Below, piece after piece: positions 25,582 through 34,000 of a stretch of DNA of 64,000 bases. This DNA is from Anaerolineales bacterium (lineage in GTDB: Bacteria; Chloroflexota; Anaerolineae; Anaerolineales; Villigracilaceae): positions 62,001 to 126,000 of the forward strand of contig JAHDWB010000005.1 in the NCBI GenBank assembly GCA_023382595.1. The letters are read 5' to 3'. The notes beneath the pieces are model-generated. The model was not told where the DNA came from. It saw nothing but the letters and a program-made list of their open reading frames with translations, and did not search any database. Position 1 is the stretch's first letter. The number at the start of each line of letters is the position of its first letter. Both the position numbers and the translations under genes were made by a program.

Positions 25582-26823
25582 ATGTCCATTAACCTTTTGT
25601 CCCGTATCCCGCTCTTTGCCGGTCTCCCCGCCCCGGAATTGGATAGTCTGCTCTCCGCGTTGGATGTGCGCGAACTGGAAGACCGTGAGATCCTCTTCCG
25701 TGAAGGCGAACCGGGCGAACATTTCTATGTTGTGGTGAGCGGCGTGCTGGAAGTGTTGATGGCGGAGGAGACACCGGAAGAACTCCTGCTCAACGTTCTG
25801 TATGAAGGCGAATATTTCGGTGAGATGAGTCTGATCACACCGGGCGGACAGCGGACTGCCAGCGTGCGCGCGCGGGGAAAATCCACGCTGCTTTCGATGA
25901 GCCGCACCCAGTTCCTCGACCTGACAAAGAAACACCCCGAACTCGCGATCTCGATGGTGCGCGTGCTCAGTCAGCGGTTAGATGCGACCAACACTGCCAC
26001 CTTCCGCGACCTCACGGAGAAGAACCGTCAACTTCAAACCGCGTACGATGAGTTGAAAGCCGCGCAGGCGCAGTTGATCGAAAAGGAACGCCTCGAGCAT
26101 GAGCTTCAGCTTGCCGCCGACATCCAGTTGAGCATCCTGCCGGATGTCCTGCCCAGTTTCGACGAATTCAGTTTCGGTGCGCGTATCCTGCCTGCCCGTC
26201 AGGTGGGAGGCGATCTTTATGACGTCTTCCCGCTCAAAGGAGATCGTGTCGGTGTTCTGATCGGTGATGTGGCAGATAAAGGTGTGCCGTCTGCGTTGTT
26301 CATGGCGCGTGCCCATGCCCTGCTCATGGCGGAAGCGGATATTGGACTCACGGCTGGGGAAGTGCTGCGATTGGTGAACATGCACATCACGCGCCTGCAA
26401 AAATCCACGCAGTTTGTCACCGTGTTGTATGGCATCCTGGATTTGAAAACCCGCGAGTTTTCCTACGCCCGCGCAGGACACGAGCCGCCTTTGCTTTTGC
26501 ATGCCGACGGCAGTGTCGAGCGCATCCCTCACAGCCCGGGCATGGCGCTGGGACTGTGGGAAACCATTGTGCTGGATGAACGCGCCCTCACGCTTCAACC
26601 CGGCGATACCCTGCTGCTGTACACCGACGGCATGACCGATTGCCGCAACCCCAAAGGCGAGCCTTTTGGGTTGGAGCGCATCAAAACCGTACTAAGCGGG
26701 TACGCAAAAATGAACGCTCAACAGATGTGCGATCATATGCTCGATACGCTTCAAAAATATCAGGATGGCTGTAAACAGGACGATGATGTGACGCTGGTCG
26801 CGGTTACGACGCGTGCCGATTAA
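25582..26823 (+). CDS. Cyclic-nucleotide-binding SpoIIE-type phosphatase
   Basis: The 413-residue product has an N-terminal cNMP-binding domain (about 8-130; FREGEPGEHFYVVVSG and the phosphate cassette region YFGEMSLITPGGQRTASV), a coiled coil (about 138-175) and a C-terminal PP2C/SpoIIE domain (GGDLYDV, DVADKGVPSALFMA, DGMTDCRN, QDDDVTLVAV). The phosphatase half resembles that of the 1085-residue protein at 7.7 kb, so both could act on the same STAS target with different inputs. Whether it binds cAMP or c-di-GMP is unknown. Confidence 0.87.
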   Translation: MSINLLSRIPLFAGLPAPELDSLLSALDVRELEDREILFREGEPGEHFYVVVSGVLEVLMAEETPEELLLNVLYEGEYFGEMSLITPGGQRTASVRARGKSTLLSMSRTQFLDLTKKHPELAISMVRVLSQRLDATNTATFRDLTEKNRQLQTAYDELKAAQAQLIEKERLEHELQLAADIQLSILPDVLPSFDEFSFGARILPARQVGGDLYDVFPLKGDRVGVLIGDVADKGVPSALFMARAHALLMAEADIGLTAGEVLRLVNMHITRLQKSTQFVTVLYGILDLKTREFSYARAGHEPPLLLHADGSVERIPHSPGMALGLWETIVLDERALTLQPGDTLLLYTDGMTDCRNPKGEPFGLERIKTVLSGYAKMNAQQMCDHMLDTLQKYQDGCKQDDDVTLVAVTTRAD

Positions 26824-26829
26824 AAGCGA

Positions 26830-26856
26830 GACCTCCCAAATCGGGAGGTCTTTTTT
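26830..26856 (+). terminator. Rho-independent terminator
   Basis: Arms GACCTCCC and GGGAGGTC followed by six T, 6 nt past the phosphatase stop. Same core as the terminators at 15891 and 16772. It overlaps the stop of the convergent gene. Confidence 0.85.
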
Positions 26857-27991
26857 ATCCGAGTGCTTGTTCCAGATCCGCGATCAAGTCATCCACGTTT
26901 TCGATACCGACCGAGAGTCTCACAAGCCCGGGGTCGACCTCCAATGTGGAGCCTTGCGTGGAGAGATGTGTCATCGCCGCGGGGACTTCGATCAGCGACT
27001 CGACGCCGCCCAATGATTCAGCCAGTGTAAAAATCTTCGTCGATTCCGCGACCTTGACCGCCGCATCGCGTCCGTCTTTCATGATGAACGAGATCATCCC
27101 GCCGCCGTTCTTCATCTGCCGCTTCGCGATCTGGACCTGGGGGTGACTCTCGTGAAACGGATAGATCAGCCTGCTGACATTTTTCTGTTTCTCCAAAAAC
27201 GCCACGATCTTCCCTGCATTCTCGGCGTGCCTGTCCATGCGGATGGGGAGGGTTTTTATCCCGCGCAACACAAGGAACGAGTCCATCGGTCCCTGCACGC
27301 CGCCGATGGCGTTTTGCAGATAGGCGAGTTGTTCGCCAAGCGTTTTATCTTTTCCGATGATCGCGCCGCCGACCACGTCCGAATGACCGCCAAGATATTT
27401 CGTCATCGAGTGGACAACCAGATCCGCACCCAACTCGAGCGGACGTTGCAGGTACGGCGTGGCGAAGGTATTGTCCACCACGAGGATCGGTTTGTTCGGA
27501 TGGCTTTTCACCACTTCTGCCACGGCGCGGATGTCTGTGACGGCGAGCAGGGGATTGGTGGGAGTTTCCAGCCACACGATGCGGGTTTGCGGAGTCAATG
27601 CCTCAGCGAGGTTCTCCGGATCGGTCGTGTCGGCAAATGTAAAGTCCAGACCGAAGCGGCGCAGAATTTTGTCAAACAAACGGAACGTGCCACCGTACAC
27701 GTCATTGCCCGCGACGACATGATCGCCTTGTGCCAGCATCCGTAAAACCGTATCGGTTGCCGCCATGCCCGATGCAAATACCAGCCCCCATTGTCCGCTT
27801 TCGAGCTCAGCGAGGCAATCTTGCAATGCCTTGCGTGTGGGATTGAGCGTGCGCGAGTATTCGTAGCCCTGGCGCGGTTTGCCGATGCCGTCCTGCTTGT
27901 ACGTGGATGTGAGATATACGGGCGTCATCACCGCGCCGTTGTTGGGGTCGGGCTCCTGCCCTGCATGGATGACGAGTGTTTCAAATTTCAT
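26855..27991 (-). CDS. Cystathionine gamma-synthase/lyase-type PLP enzyme
   Basis: The 378-residue product belongs to the Cys/Met metabolism PLP family. Motifs: YSRTLNPTRKALQ, the Tyr/Gly region FASGMAATDTVL, VVDNTFATPYLQRP and the Schiff-base Lys198 in HSMTKYLGGHSD, then SLGGVESLIEVPAAMTH. It could be a cystathionine gamma-synthase, gamma- or beta-lyase; sequence by eye does not separate these. AAGGAGATTG precedes the ATG. It lies 19 nt downstream of the ABC-F gene and may be cotranscribed with it. Confidence 0.85.
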   Translation of the reverse strand: MKFETLVIHAGQEPDPNNGAVMTPVYLTSTYKQDGIGKPRQGYEYSRTLNPTRKALQDCLAELESGQWGLVFASGMAATDTVLRMLAQGDHVVAGNDVYGGTFRLFDKILRRFGLDFTFADTTDPENLAEALTPQTRIVWLETPTNPLLAVTDIRAVAEVVKSHPNKPILVVDNTFATPYLQRPLELGADLVVHSMTKYLGGHSDVVGGAIIGKDKTLGEQLAYLQNAIGGVQGPMDSFLVLRGIKTLPIRMDRHAENAGKIVAFLEKQKNVSRLIYPFHESHPQVQIAKRQMKNGGGMISFIMKDGRDAAVKVAESTKIFTLAESLGGVESLIEVPAAMTHLSTQGSTLEVDPGLVRLSVGIENVDDLIADLEQALG

Positions 27992-28010
27992 TCAATCTCC
28001 TTTGGCGAGT

Positions 28011-29636
28011 TTATTTCAAAATCTTACCATCTTTTGCCAGCCATACATCGGTGGCAAAGCGTTCGATAAAACTGCGGTCATGAACCACGGCGAGGATCGT
28101 CCCGTTGAAATTTTCCAGTGCTTCTTCAAACCGCTCGCGCGAGGGGATGTCGAGATGGTTGATGGGTTCATCAAGGATCAAGAACGTGCATCCCTGAGCC
28201 ACGAGCAATGCCAGTTGCAACCGTGCGCGTTCGCCGAAGGAAAGTTCGCCCGCAGGACGTAATGCCGCATCGCCTTTGAAGAGGAAATAGTGGAGGAAGT
28301 TCCGCGTCTCTGTCTCGCCGATGCTTGATACGGCTTGGATGGTTTGTACTGCGCTGAGAGTTGGATTCAGCAATTCCTGCTCCTGCGCCATATAGCCGAG
28401 TTTGGCCGCACCTCCGAGACGAAATGAACCCGCCAATGGGGGAATTTTCCCAACAATCGTGCGGATGAAGGTCGTTTTGCCCGAGCCGTTCGCGCCCGTC
28501 AACACCACGCGCTGACCTGCGCGGATGAACAGGTTGATATTCGTCAGTAAAGGATTGTCTTGCGCGTAGCCAATTGAGAGCGAATCGGTGACCAATACAT
28601 CCTTCGATTGATGGTCGGGTTTGCCGAAATCGAGTTTGAGTTTCCATGTGCCGTGCGGCTTTTCAAGTTTCTCCTCGGTCAAAATGTGGTCAATGCGGGC
28701 TTCGATATTCTTTGCGCGTCCCGCCACTCGTTTGGTGGCGCGGTTGCCGAAGAAACCTGTGGCGAACTTGTCGCCGCTGTCCGCTTTGCCGCCTTTTTTC
28801 ATGATCGTCAAACTGCGGATGTGCTTTGCGGCGCGGCGCAGTTGGGTGAGCTCATCCTGCTGATCTTGATAGGCTTGGACTTGTTTGTCATATTCAAGCA
28901 GTTTTTGCTCTAGATAATCACTGTAATTGCCGTCATAGGCTTTGGTGATGTGGGTGGCTGCATCCAGCTCCAAGATTTTGGTGACGGTGTTATCCAAAAA
29001 TGTGCGGTCGTGCGAGACGATCAATGCCGCGCCGTGGAAGCGGTTGAGCCAGTCTTCCAGCCATTCGAGCATTTCGATGTCGAGGTGATTGGTGGGTTCA
29101 TCCAGCAATAGCAAGTGCGGGTCTTCGAGCAGGACTTTGGCAAGCATCAGGCGCGTCTTCTGTCCGCCGCTGAGGTGGGCGATGGGGGTGTCGGCGGGGA
29201 TGTCCGCGAGACCTAATGGACCGAGGATGGTTTCGGGTGGAAAGTGGGGAGTGGAAAGTTTTTCGAGCGCGGCGTTGTATTTGGCTTGGAGGGTGAGGTC
29301 GTTTGGATGTTGAGATAACGCCAATGCAAGCGATTCCACTTCGAGGGCTGGGTCGGTTTGGGAATCTGAATCCAGCCCGAGCGCGGAGTGAAGCGTCTGT
29401 TCGGGTTGGAAATCCATTCCTTGGGCGAGATAGCCGATCCGTAGATTGGGACGCGTCGAAGCGACATTCCCCGAATCAGGATGGTCGAGACCTGCAAGGA
29501 TGCGCATGAGGGTGGTTTTGCCGGAGCCGTTCGCGCCGATCAGACCGATGCGCTCGCCTGCGCTGATATTGAAGTTGATGTTTTGTAGAACGGGCTGGAT
29601 GCCGAAATGTTTGTGGAGGTTGTGGATACTAAGCAT
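28011..29636 (-). CDS. ABC-F family ATPase (ribosome-associated)
   Basis: The 541-residue product has two ABC domains without membrane segments: Walker A GANGSGKTT twice, signatures LSGGQKTRLMLAK and LSFGERARLQLAL, Walker B LLLLDEPTNHLD and FLILDEPINHLD, and a charged interdomain linker (about 240-330). ABC-F proteins bind the ribosomal E site; some give antibiotic protection. The ATG at 29636 has no strong Shine-Dalgarno. The leader holds short ORFs and a terminator/antiterminator pair (29651-29760), the arrangement of ribosome-mediated attenuation used by resistance-type ABC-F genes. Confidence 0.88.
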   Translation of the reverse strand: MLSIHNLHKHFGIQPVLQNINFNISAGERIGLIGANGSGKTTLMRILAGLDHPDSGNVASTRPNLRIGYLAQGMDFQPEQTLHSALGLDSDSQTDPALEVESLALALSQHPNDLTLQAKYNAALEKLSTPHFPPETILGPLGLADIPADTPIAHLSGGQKTRLMLAKVLLEDPHLLLLDEPTNHLDIEMLEWLEDWLNRFHGAALIVSHDRTFLDNTVTKILELDAATHITKAYDGNYSDYLEQKLLEYDKQVQAYQDQQDELTQLRRAAKHIRSLTIMKKGGKADSGDKFATGFFGNRATKRVAGRAKNIEARIDHILTEEKLEKPHGTWKLKLDFGKPDHQSKDVLVTDSLSIGYAQDNPLLTNINLFIRAGQRVVLTGANGSGKTTFIRTIVGKIPPLAGSFRLGGAAKLGYMAQEQELLNPTLSAVQTIQAVSSIGETETRNFLHYFLFKGDAALRPAGELSFGERARLQLALLVAQGCTFLILDEPINHLDIPSRERFEEALENFNGTILAVVHDRSFIERFATDVWLAKDGKILK

Positions 29637-29650
29637 GGTGACACCTGTAG

Positions 29651-29713
29651 TTAAAAAGAAAACCGAGGGCAAGCCTCGGCTGAAAATGCCAATAGGGTGT
29701 TGCCCTGAAACAT
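29651..29713 (-). CDS. Putative 20-residue leader peptide of the ABC-F gene
   Basis: An ORF of 20 codons (MFQGNTLLAFSAEACPRFSF) starts at ATG 29713 and runs right through the predicted terminator, ending in its T-run 14 nt before the ABC-F start. A ribosome translating or stalling on it would open the terminator stem. It has no clear Shine-Dalgarno of its own. That it is translated is inference. Confidence 0.4.
   Translation of the reverse strand: MFQGNTLLAFSAEACPRFSF
29653..29679 (-). terminator. Attenuator terminator in the ABC-F leader
   Basis: On the minus strand CCGAGG and CCTCGG form a stem followed by TTTTCTTTTT, 17 nt before the ABC-F ATG. Its right half contains TTGCCCT, which is perfectly complementary to AGGGCAA at 29700-29706 upstream. 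Pairing of these two would break the terminator, so it is a candidate switch. Confidence 0.65.
29694..29706 (-). promoter_or_regulatory. Antiterminator strand and upstream hairpin in the ABC-F leader
   Basis: On the minus strand AGGGCAACACCCT can fold on itself (AGGG/CCCT) or pair through AGGGCAA with TTGCCCT of the terminator. These are mutually exclusive, as in known attenuators. Confidence 0.5.
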
Positions 29714-29721
29714 TGGTTTAA

Positions 29722-29739
29722 CTACTTGCTGTCCGTCAT
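29722..29739 (-). CDS. Putative five-residue leader peptide of the ABC-F gene
   Basis: A mini-ORF MTDSK starts at ATG 29739, with AAAGGA 10 nt upstream, and ends 8 nt before the 20-codon leader ORF. Because it has the better Shine-Dalgarno, it is the likelier regulatory peptide for ribosome stalling. Translation is not proven. Confidence 0.35.
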   Translation of the reverse strand: MTDSK

Positions 29740-29855
29740 TCGCTGGGTATCCTTTCGACGGCAAGATTTTATCACAGTGAGGTAAACTTGTGAATTGTTT
29801 GCGCGTCCATCCATGGACGAAACTTACTGAAAAATAGTTCCAACCCGAGGTGAAC

Positions 29856-30701
29856 ATGACGAAAAAAATTTTGGCAGTGCTGGCGCATCCCGACGATGAG
29901 TCGTTTGGCTTGGGCGGGACGCTGGCGTTGTATGCAAAGCGCGGATATGAAACCTATTACGTGTGCGCCACGCGCGGCGAGGCTGGCACGGTGGATGCGG
30001 AGCACCTGAACGGCTTCAAGGATACGGCGGAACTGCGCACGCACGAGTTGATGAACGCGGCAAAGCATTTGGGGTTGAAGGAAGTCTTCTTTTTGGGCTA
30101 CCGTGATTCGGGCATGCCCGGCATGGAGGAGAACGACCATCCCGACGCGCAGATTAAGCATCCCGTCGAGGAAGTGGCGGGGAAGGTTGTGAAATATATC
30201 CGCGAGTTGAAGCCGGATGTCGTCATCACGTTCGACCCGATCGGCGGATACAGGCACCCCGACCATATCCACATCCATAAGGCGACGGTGATGGCGTTTG
30301 CGAATTCGGATGACGCCTCTTTCTACCCCGAAGCGGGTGAGCCGTTCAAGCCGTCGGCATTGTACTTTCAAGTTTTTCCGCGCTGGTTCCTGCGTGTGAT
30401 GACACGCCTGATGCCCATTCTCGGCAAAGACCCGACCAAATGGGGGCGCAACGGCGACATCAATTTGAAGGAACTTGCTGAGGTGGATTTCCCCGTGCAT
30501 GTGCGGGTGGACATCCGCCCGGTCAGCGAGGAGAAGCGGCTGGCGAGTGCGGCGCATGCGTCACAGGGCGGAATCCAAATGCGGCGCGGACTGATGGGAT
30601 TCATCACCAAGGTCTTCGGCGAGAAGGAAGATTTCATGCGCGCCTATCCGCCCGTGGAGGATGGATTCGACAGGAAGAGGGATCTTTTCGAAGGGATGTA
30701 G
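29856..30701 (+). CDS. LmbE/PIG-L family N-acetylglucosaminyl deacetylase
   Basis: The 281-residue product has the zinc motif AHPDDESFG near the N-terminus and HPDHIHIH in the middle, with TRGEAG and R(T)HEL family positions. PIG-L enzymes deacetylate GlcNAc-containing small molecules or lipids, such as mycothiol or bacillithiol precursors. The substrate here is unknown. ATG 29856 is preferred over GTG 29850 because GAGG lies 5 nt before it. A terminator follows. Confidence 0.88.
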   Translation: MTKKILAVLAHPDDESFGLGGTLALYAKRGYETYYVCATRGEAGTVDAEHLNGFKDTAELRTHELMNAAKHLGLKEVFFLGYRDSGMPGMEENDHPDAQIKHPVEEVAGKVVKYIRELKPDVVITFDPIGGYRHPDHIHIHKATVMAFANSDDASFYPEAGEPFKPSALYFQVFPRWFLRVMTRLMPILGKDPTKWGRNGDINLKELAEVDFPVHVRVDIRPVSEEKRLASAAHASQGGIQMRRGLMGFITKVFGEKEDFMRAYPPVEDGFDRKRDLFEGM

Positions 30702-30706
30702 CGAAG

Positions 30707-30734
30707 GCGGCTGGAACAAATCCAGCCGCTTTTT
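30707..30734 (+). terminator. Rho-independent terminator
   Basis: Arms GCGGCTGGA and TCCAGCCGC followed by TTTTT, 6 nt past the deacetylase stop. Confidence 0.85.
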
Positions 30735-30808
30735 CGTTAAATTTGGGTAGGCGTGAATGATTGAAGAGTGCTAAAATTTTGCAATATCCCAAAAACGGAC
30801 AAGAGATC

Positions 30809-31567
30809 ATGACAGAGACCACCCCATCGCAATCCACAGGCAGGTTTGGTTTTGCGCGCATTCCGGAGTTCCTGCTCCAGCCTGCGCGCACGTTTGCATT
30901 GCTGGTCGAGGAAGCCCGCGCTGCCTGGGGAACCCCCATGCTGGCATTGAGCGTGTCCACGTTCCTGAGCGTCATGGTCAGCGGATATTTGACATCCCGC
31001 GCGGCAATGATGGGCGAGATGCCGCTTCCGCGCGACTGGCAATGGTGGTCGCCTGAAATGCAGGAGAACTACATGCGCGCCCAACAAGCCATGCAGGGAC
31101 CGGTCTTCGCGTATATCATTCCGCTGGTCACGGCGCTGGTCAGCTTGTGGCTGGGGTGGCTGATCCTGAGCGGGTTGCTGCATCTCGGCTCCACCCTGCT
31201 TGGCGGACGCGGCTCGATGCAAAGCGCGTTGAACGTCACAGGCTGGGGAAGTCTGCCCTTTCTGGTGCGGGATGTTTTGCGGATCATCTTCATGCTGTTT
31301 GCCGGGCGCGCCATTTCCAGCCCGGGGCTTTCCGGCTTTGTGGCGGATTCAGCGTTTTTGATGCAGCTTCTTTCGCGCGCGGATATTTTCCTGATCTGGA
31401 GCTGCATCCTGCTGGTGATCGGTTTCGGCGTGGCGGATAAACTTCCGAAGGCGAAGGCTGTCGCGAATATCGTCATCATCACACTTTTACAGTTACTTGC
31501 TCAAGCTGGAATCGGGACGCTTCTCTCCGGCTTGAGCGGGCTTGCCGTCCAGAGACCGTTCTTCTAA
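30809..31567 (+). CDS. Yip1-domain membrane protein of the ABC operon
   Basis: The 252-residue product has a cytoplasmic N-terminus and about five membrane helices (45-65, 98-130, 148-172, 185-215, 220-245), the Yip1 pattern (GSLPFLVRDVLR...). It is the first gene of an operon with an ABC ATPase (3 nt downstream), a secreted protein and a FtsX-type permease, so it may help export or assembly. AAGAGA just before ATG 30809 is a moderate Shine-Dalgarno. Confidence 0.75.
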   Translation: MTETTPSQSTGRFGFARIPEFLLQPARTFALLVEEARAAWGTPMLALSVSTFLSVMVSGYLTSRAAMMGEMPLPRDWQWWSPEMQENYMRAQQAMQGPVFAYIIPLVTALVSLWLGWLILSGLLHLGSTLLGGRGSMQSALNVTGWGSLPFLVRDVLRIIFMLFAGRAISSPGLSGFVADSAFLMQLLSRADIFLIWSCILLVIGFGVADKLPKAKAVANIVIITLLQLLAQAGIGTLLSGLSGLAVQRPFF

Positions 31568-31570
31568 GCC

Positions 31571-32299
31571 ATGACCGCTCCCTTAATTCGTATTACTGGT
31601 TTGAAAAAACACTTCCAGATGGGCGGGAATACGGTCCGCGCATTGGATGGAGTGGATCTTGAGATTCCTGCCAATACACTGACGGTCGTGATGGGACCCT
31701 CCGGCTCGGGCAAAAGCACACTGCTGTACCTGCTCGGCGGGCTGGATCGCCCCACCGCGGGCGAGATCACGGTCAATGGCGAGCGGCTTGACCAGATGGA
31801 CGAGAATGCACTGGCGCTCTTCCGACGTAAAACGATGGGTTTTATTTTTCAATCGTTCAACCTCGTTTCAAGCATGTCCGCGCTGGAGAATGTCGCATTT
31901 CCGATGCAGTTCGCGGGTGTGCCTGTTGCGAGGCGGAATGAGGCGTCAAGGAGTTTGCTGGAGCAGGTCGGGCTGGCGGATCGGAGTCATCACACGCCCT
32001 CGGAACTCTCCGGCGGGCAGCAGCAGCGTGTGGCGGTGGCGCGCGCGCTGGTGAACGATCCCATGCTGATTCTGGCGGATGAACCGACCGGGAATCTCGA
32101 CTCTCAGAGCGGTATTGCTGTGATGCAATTATTATCCGATCTGCATCGCGCCGGTCGGACGGTGCTGGTCGTGACGCACGATCCGCGCATGGCTGGTTTC
32201 GCAACGCACCGCATCTTTTTGCTGGATGGAAAAGTTGTTACTGAAGCGGAGTATCAATCGGCTGCGATGGGTCCGCTTCAGGTTTCGCACGGAGGATGA
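31571..32299 (+). CDS. MacB/LolD-type ABC transporter ATPase
   Basis: The 242-residue product has Walker [10 protein letters not shown] (about 38-46), Q-loop IFQSFNLV, signature [15 protein letters not shown], Walker [13 protein letters not shown] and the H-loop VTHD. The sequence GxGNLDSxSG and size fit the LolD/MacB class, which drives mechanotransmission rather than classical transport. The permease partner is two genes downstream. Its stop overlaps the Shine-Dalgarno of the next gene. Confidence 0.9.
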   Translation: MTAPLIRITGLKKHFQMGGNTVRALDGVDLEIPANTLTVVMGPSGSGKSTLLYLLGGLDRPTAGEITVNGERLDQMDENALALFRRKTMGFIFQSFNLVSSMSALENVAFPMQFAGVPVARRNEASRSLLEQVGLADRSHHTPSELSGGQQQRVAVARALVNDPMLILADEPTGNLDSQSGIAVMQLLSDLHRAGRTVLVVTHDPRMAGFATHRIFLLDGKVVTEAEYQSAAMGPLQVSHGG

Positions 32300-32301
32300 A
32301 T

Positions 32302-33996
32302 ATGTTGTTTACAAAAAAATCTCTTATTTTATTTGGTTTGATCTTGGCTTTGATGATGGCGTCTGTGCCGTTTTCCATGGTGGGCGCAGATGTTACCTCT
32401 GTCCAACCGGCTAATATTACTAACGATGTGGCTACGATTATTACCGTTAAAGGCGACGGATTTGATGCCTCTTCAAAAGTACTGCTGGATGGTGTGGAGT
32501 TGCCTGGCACAGTATTTATTAACAACACTGAACTCCAAGTGACCGTTCCTGCTGGCGTTGCAGTTGGGGAGCACATTATTACAGTTACATCAACTGGCGG
32601 CTCGGCGATACTTACTGTTTCCGCTCCGCCTCCATTCACGCGCCCGCAAATATATGTCAAATCCTCCTGGACGAACGTGAAACAGGTCACCACCGGGCAG
32701 GAATTCAAATTCGCGGTGGATTTTGAAAATGCCGGCAACATGCCCGCGTATAACGCGCAGGCGGTCTTTTCTTCCCCCGATCTGATCCCGCTTAATACAG
32801 GCGGCGTGATCGTGTTGAAAAATCCCCTCGATCCAGGGAGTAACTTCGCCGATGACCAGCGTTTCATCCCAGCCGGTCCGTTGTACGGCAAGACGTTCAT
32901 CCTCGTGGATGTCACGGTCACATATTACGACGACAAGGGCACACCCTATTCGGATAAATTCACGCTCACCATCCCAGTGGGAAGTGGCGGCGGGGGCGGA
33001 GGATCAGGCGTCGTTGCAACAGCAACCCCGACCGGAGTCCGCAGCGGGCAGTTGATCATTTCATCCTACAGCACATCGGTCGACCCGCTTCAACCGGGCT
33101 CCGAATTCAAATTGATTATGACTGTCCAGAACATGGGCAATGACAAAGCCCAGCGTGTGACCATGATCGTGGGCGGCGGCTCGAGCGGCAGCGGGGAAGA
33201 CGGCACGCCCCAGCCGGGCGGAGTCTCCGGCGGGAGCGGCGAGTTTTCCAACTTTGCCCCGTTGGGCTCCTCGAACATTCAATCTCTCGGAGATCTGCCT
33301 GCCAGCACTGGTGTGCAGGCTTCGCAGGACTTGATCGTGAACGTGTCCACCAACCCCGGCGCATACCCGATGAAAGTGACGTTCTCGTATTTGAACGGCA
33401 AGGGCGAAGTGGTCAATGATGAGCAAGTCATCACCCTGCTCGTGTTCAGCCTGCCGAATGTGGAGATCAGTTTTTATCGTCCGCTCGATATGTTCTTTGC
33501 GGGTCAGCCCGCCCAGTTGCCGCTCCAGATCGTGAATTTGGGCAAACGCACTGCCGTGTTGGGGAACATGACCGTCACTTCGGGCGGCGGCATGGTCGAG
33601 AACGGCACTGCCCTGGTTGGCTCGCTGGACGCGGGCGGCTATTACACGCTCGACCCGATGTTCTATCCCGATGCTGCCGGAACCGTGCAATTGAACGTGC
33701 TGATCGAATACACGGATGACTTCAACCGCGCGCGCACGATCGAAAAGACCTTGGAAGTGAACGTGGAGGAAGGTTTCTTTGAACCGACTCCGGAGCCGGG
33801 CATGGAAGGCGGCGGCGGTGACTTTTTCCCGACCGAGGAGACCTTCCTGCAAAAGGTCTGGCGCTTCATTCTCGGACTTTTCGGTCTGGATAGCGCTCCC
33901 CCAGCCTCGTCTCCCGAGATGGAGGGTCCTCCGCTGATCGAGCCGGGCATCCCCGCTCCGGGCGGCGGTGGAGGCGGAAGCGGTCCCAAAGGCTAG
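32302..33996 (+). CDS. Secreted IPT/CARDB-domain protein of the MacB-like operon
   Basis: The 564-residue product has a signal peptide (hydrophobic 6-22), an IPT/TIG Ig-like domain (about 30-108), then two or more CARDB/NEW3-type beta domains (about 115-230, 250-385, 395-500) with poly-Gly hinges near residue 232 and at the C-terminus, and a late hydrophobic helix (KVWRFILGLFGL). ATG 32302 is preferred over 32296 because GGAGG then sits 6 nt upstream. It takes the operon place of a MacA-like adaptor but has no coiled coil or lipoyl domain. Confidence 0.75.
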   Translation: MLFTKKSLILFGLILALMMASVPFSMVGADVTSVQPANITNDVATIITVKGDGFDASSKVLLDGVELPGTVFINNTELQVTVPAGVAVGEHIITVTSTGGSAILTVSAPPPFTRPQIYVKSSWTNVKQVTTGQEFKFAVDFENAGNMPAYNAQAVFSSPDLIPLNTGGVIVLKNPLDPGSNFADDQRFIPAGPLYGKTFILVDVTVTYYDDKGTPYSDKFTLTIPVGSGGGGGGSGVVATATPTGVRSGQLIISSYSTSVDPLQPGSEFKLIMTVQNMGNDKAQRVTMIVGGGSSGSGEDGTPQPGGVSGGSGEFSNFAPLGSSNIQSLGDLPASTGVQASQDLIVNVSTNPGAYPMKVTFSYLNGKGEVVNDEQVITLLVFSLPNVEISFYRPLDMFFAGQPAQLPLQIVNLGKRTAVLGNMTVTSGGGMVENGTALVGSLDAGGYYTLDPMFYPDAAGTVQLNVLIEYTDDFNRARTIEKTLEVNVEEGFFEPTPEPGMEGGGGDFFPTEETFLQKVWRFILGLFGLDSAPPASSPEMEGPPLIEPGIPAPGGGGGGSGPKG

Positions 33997-34000
33997 GACG

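Noticed and set aside
27992-28010. SAM riboswitch before the trans-sulfuration gene
   Set aside because: Only 19 nt separate it from the ABC-F gene; no room for a riboswitch.
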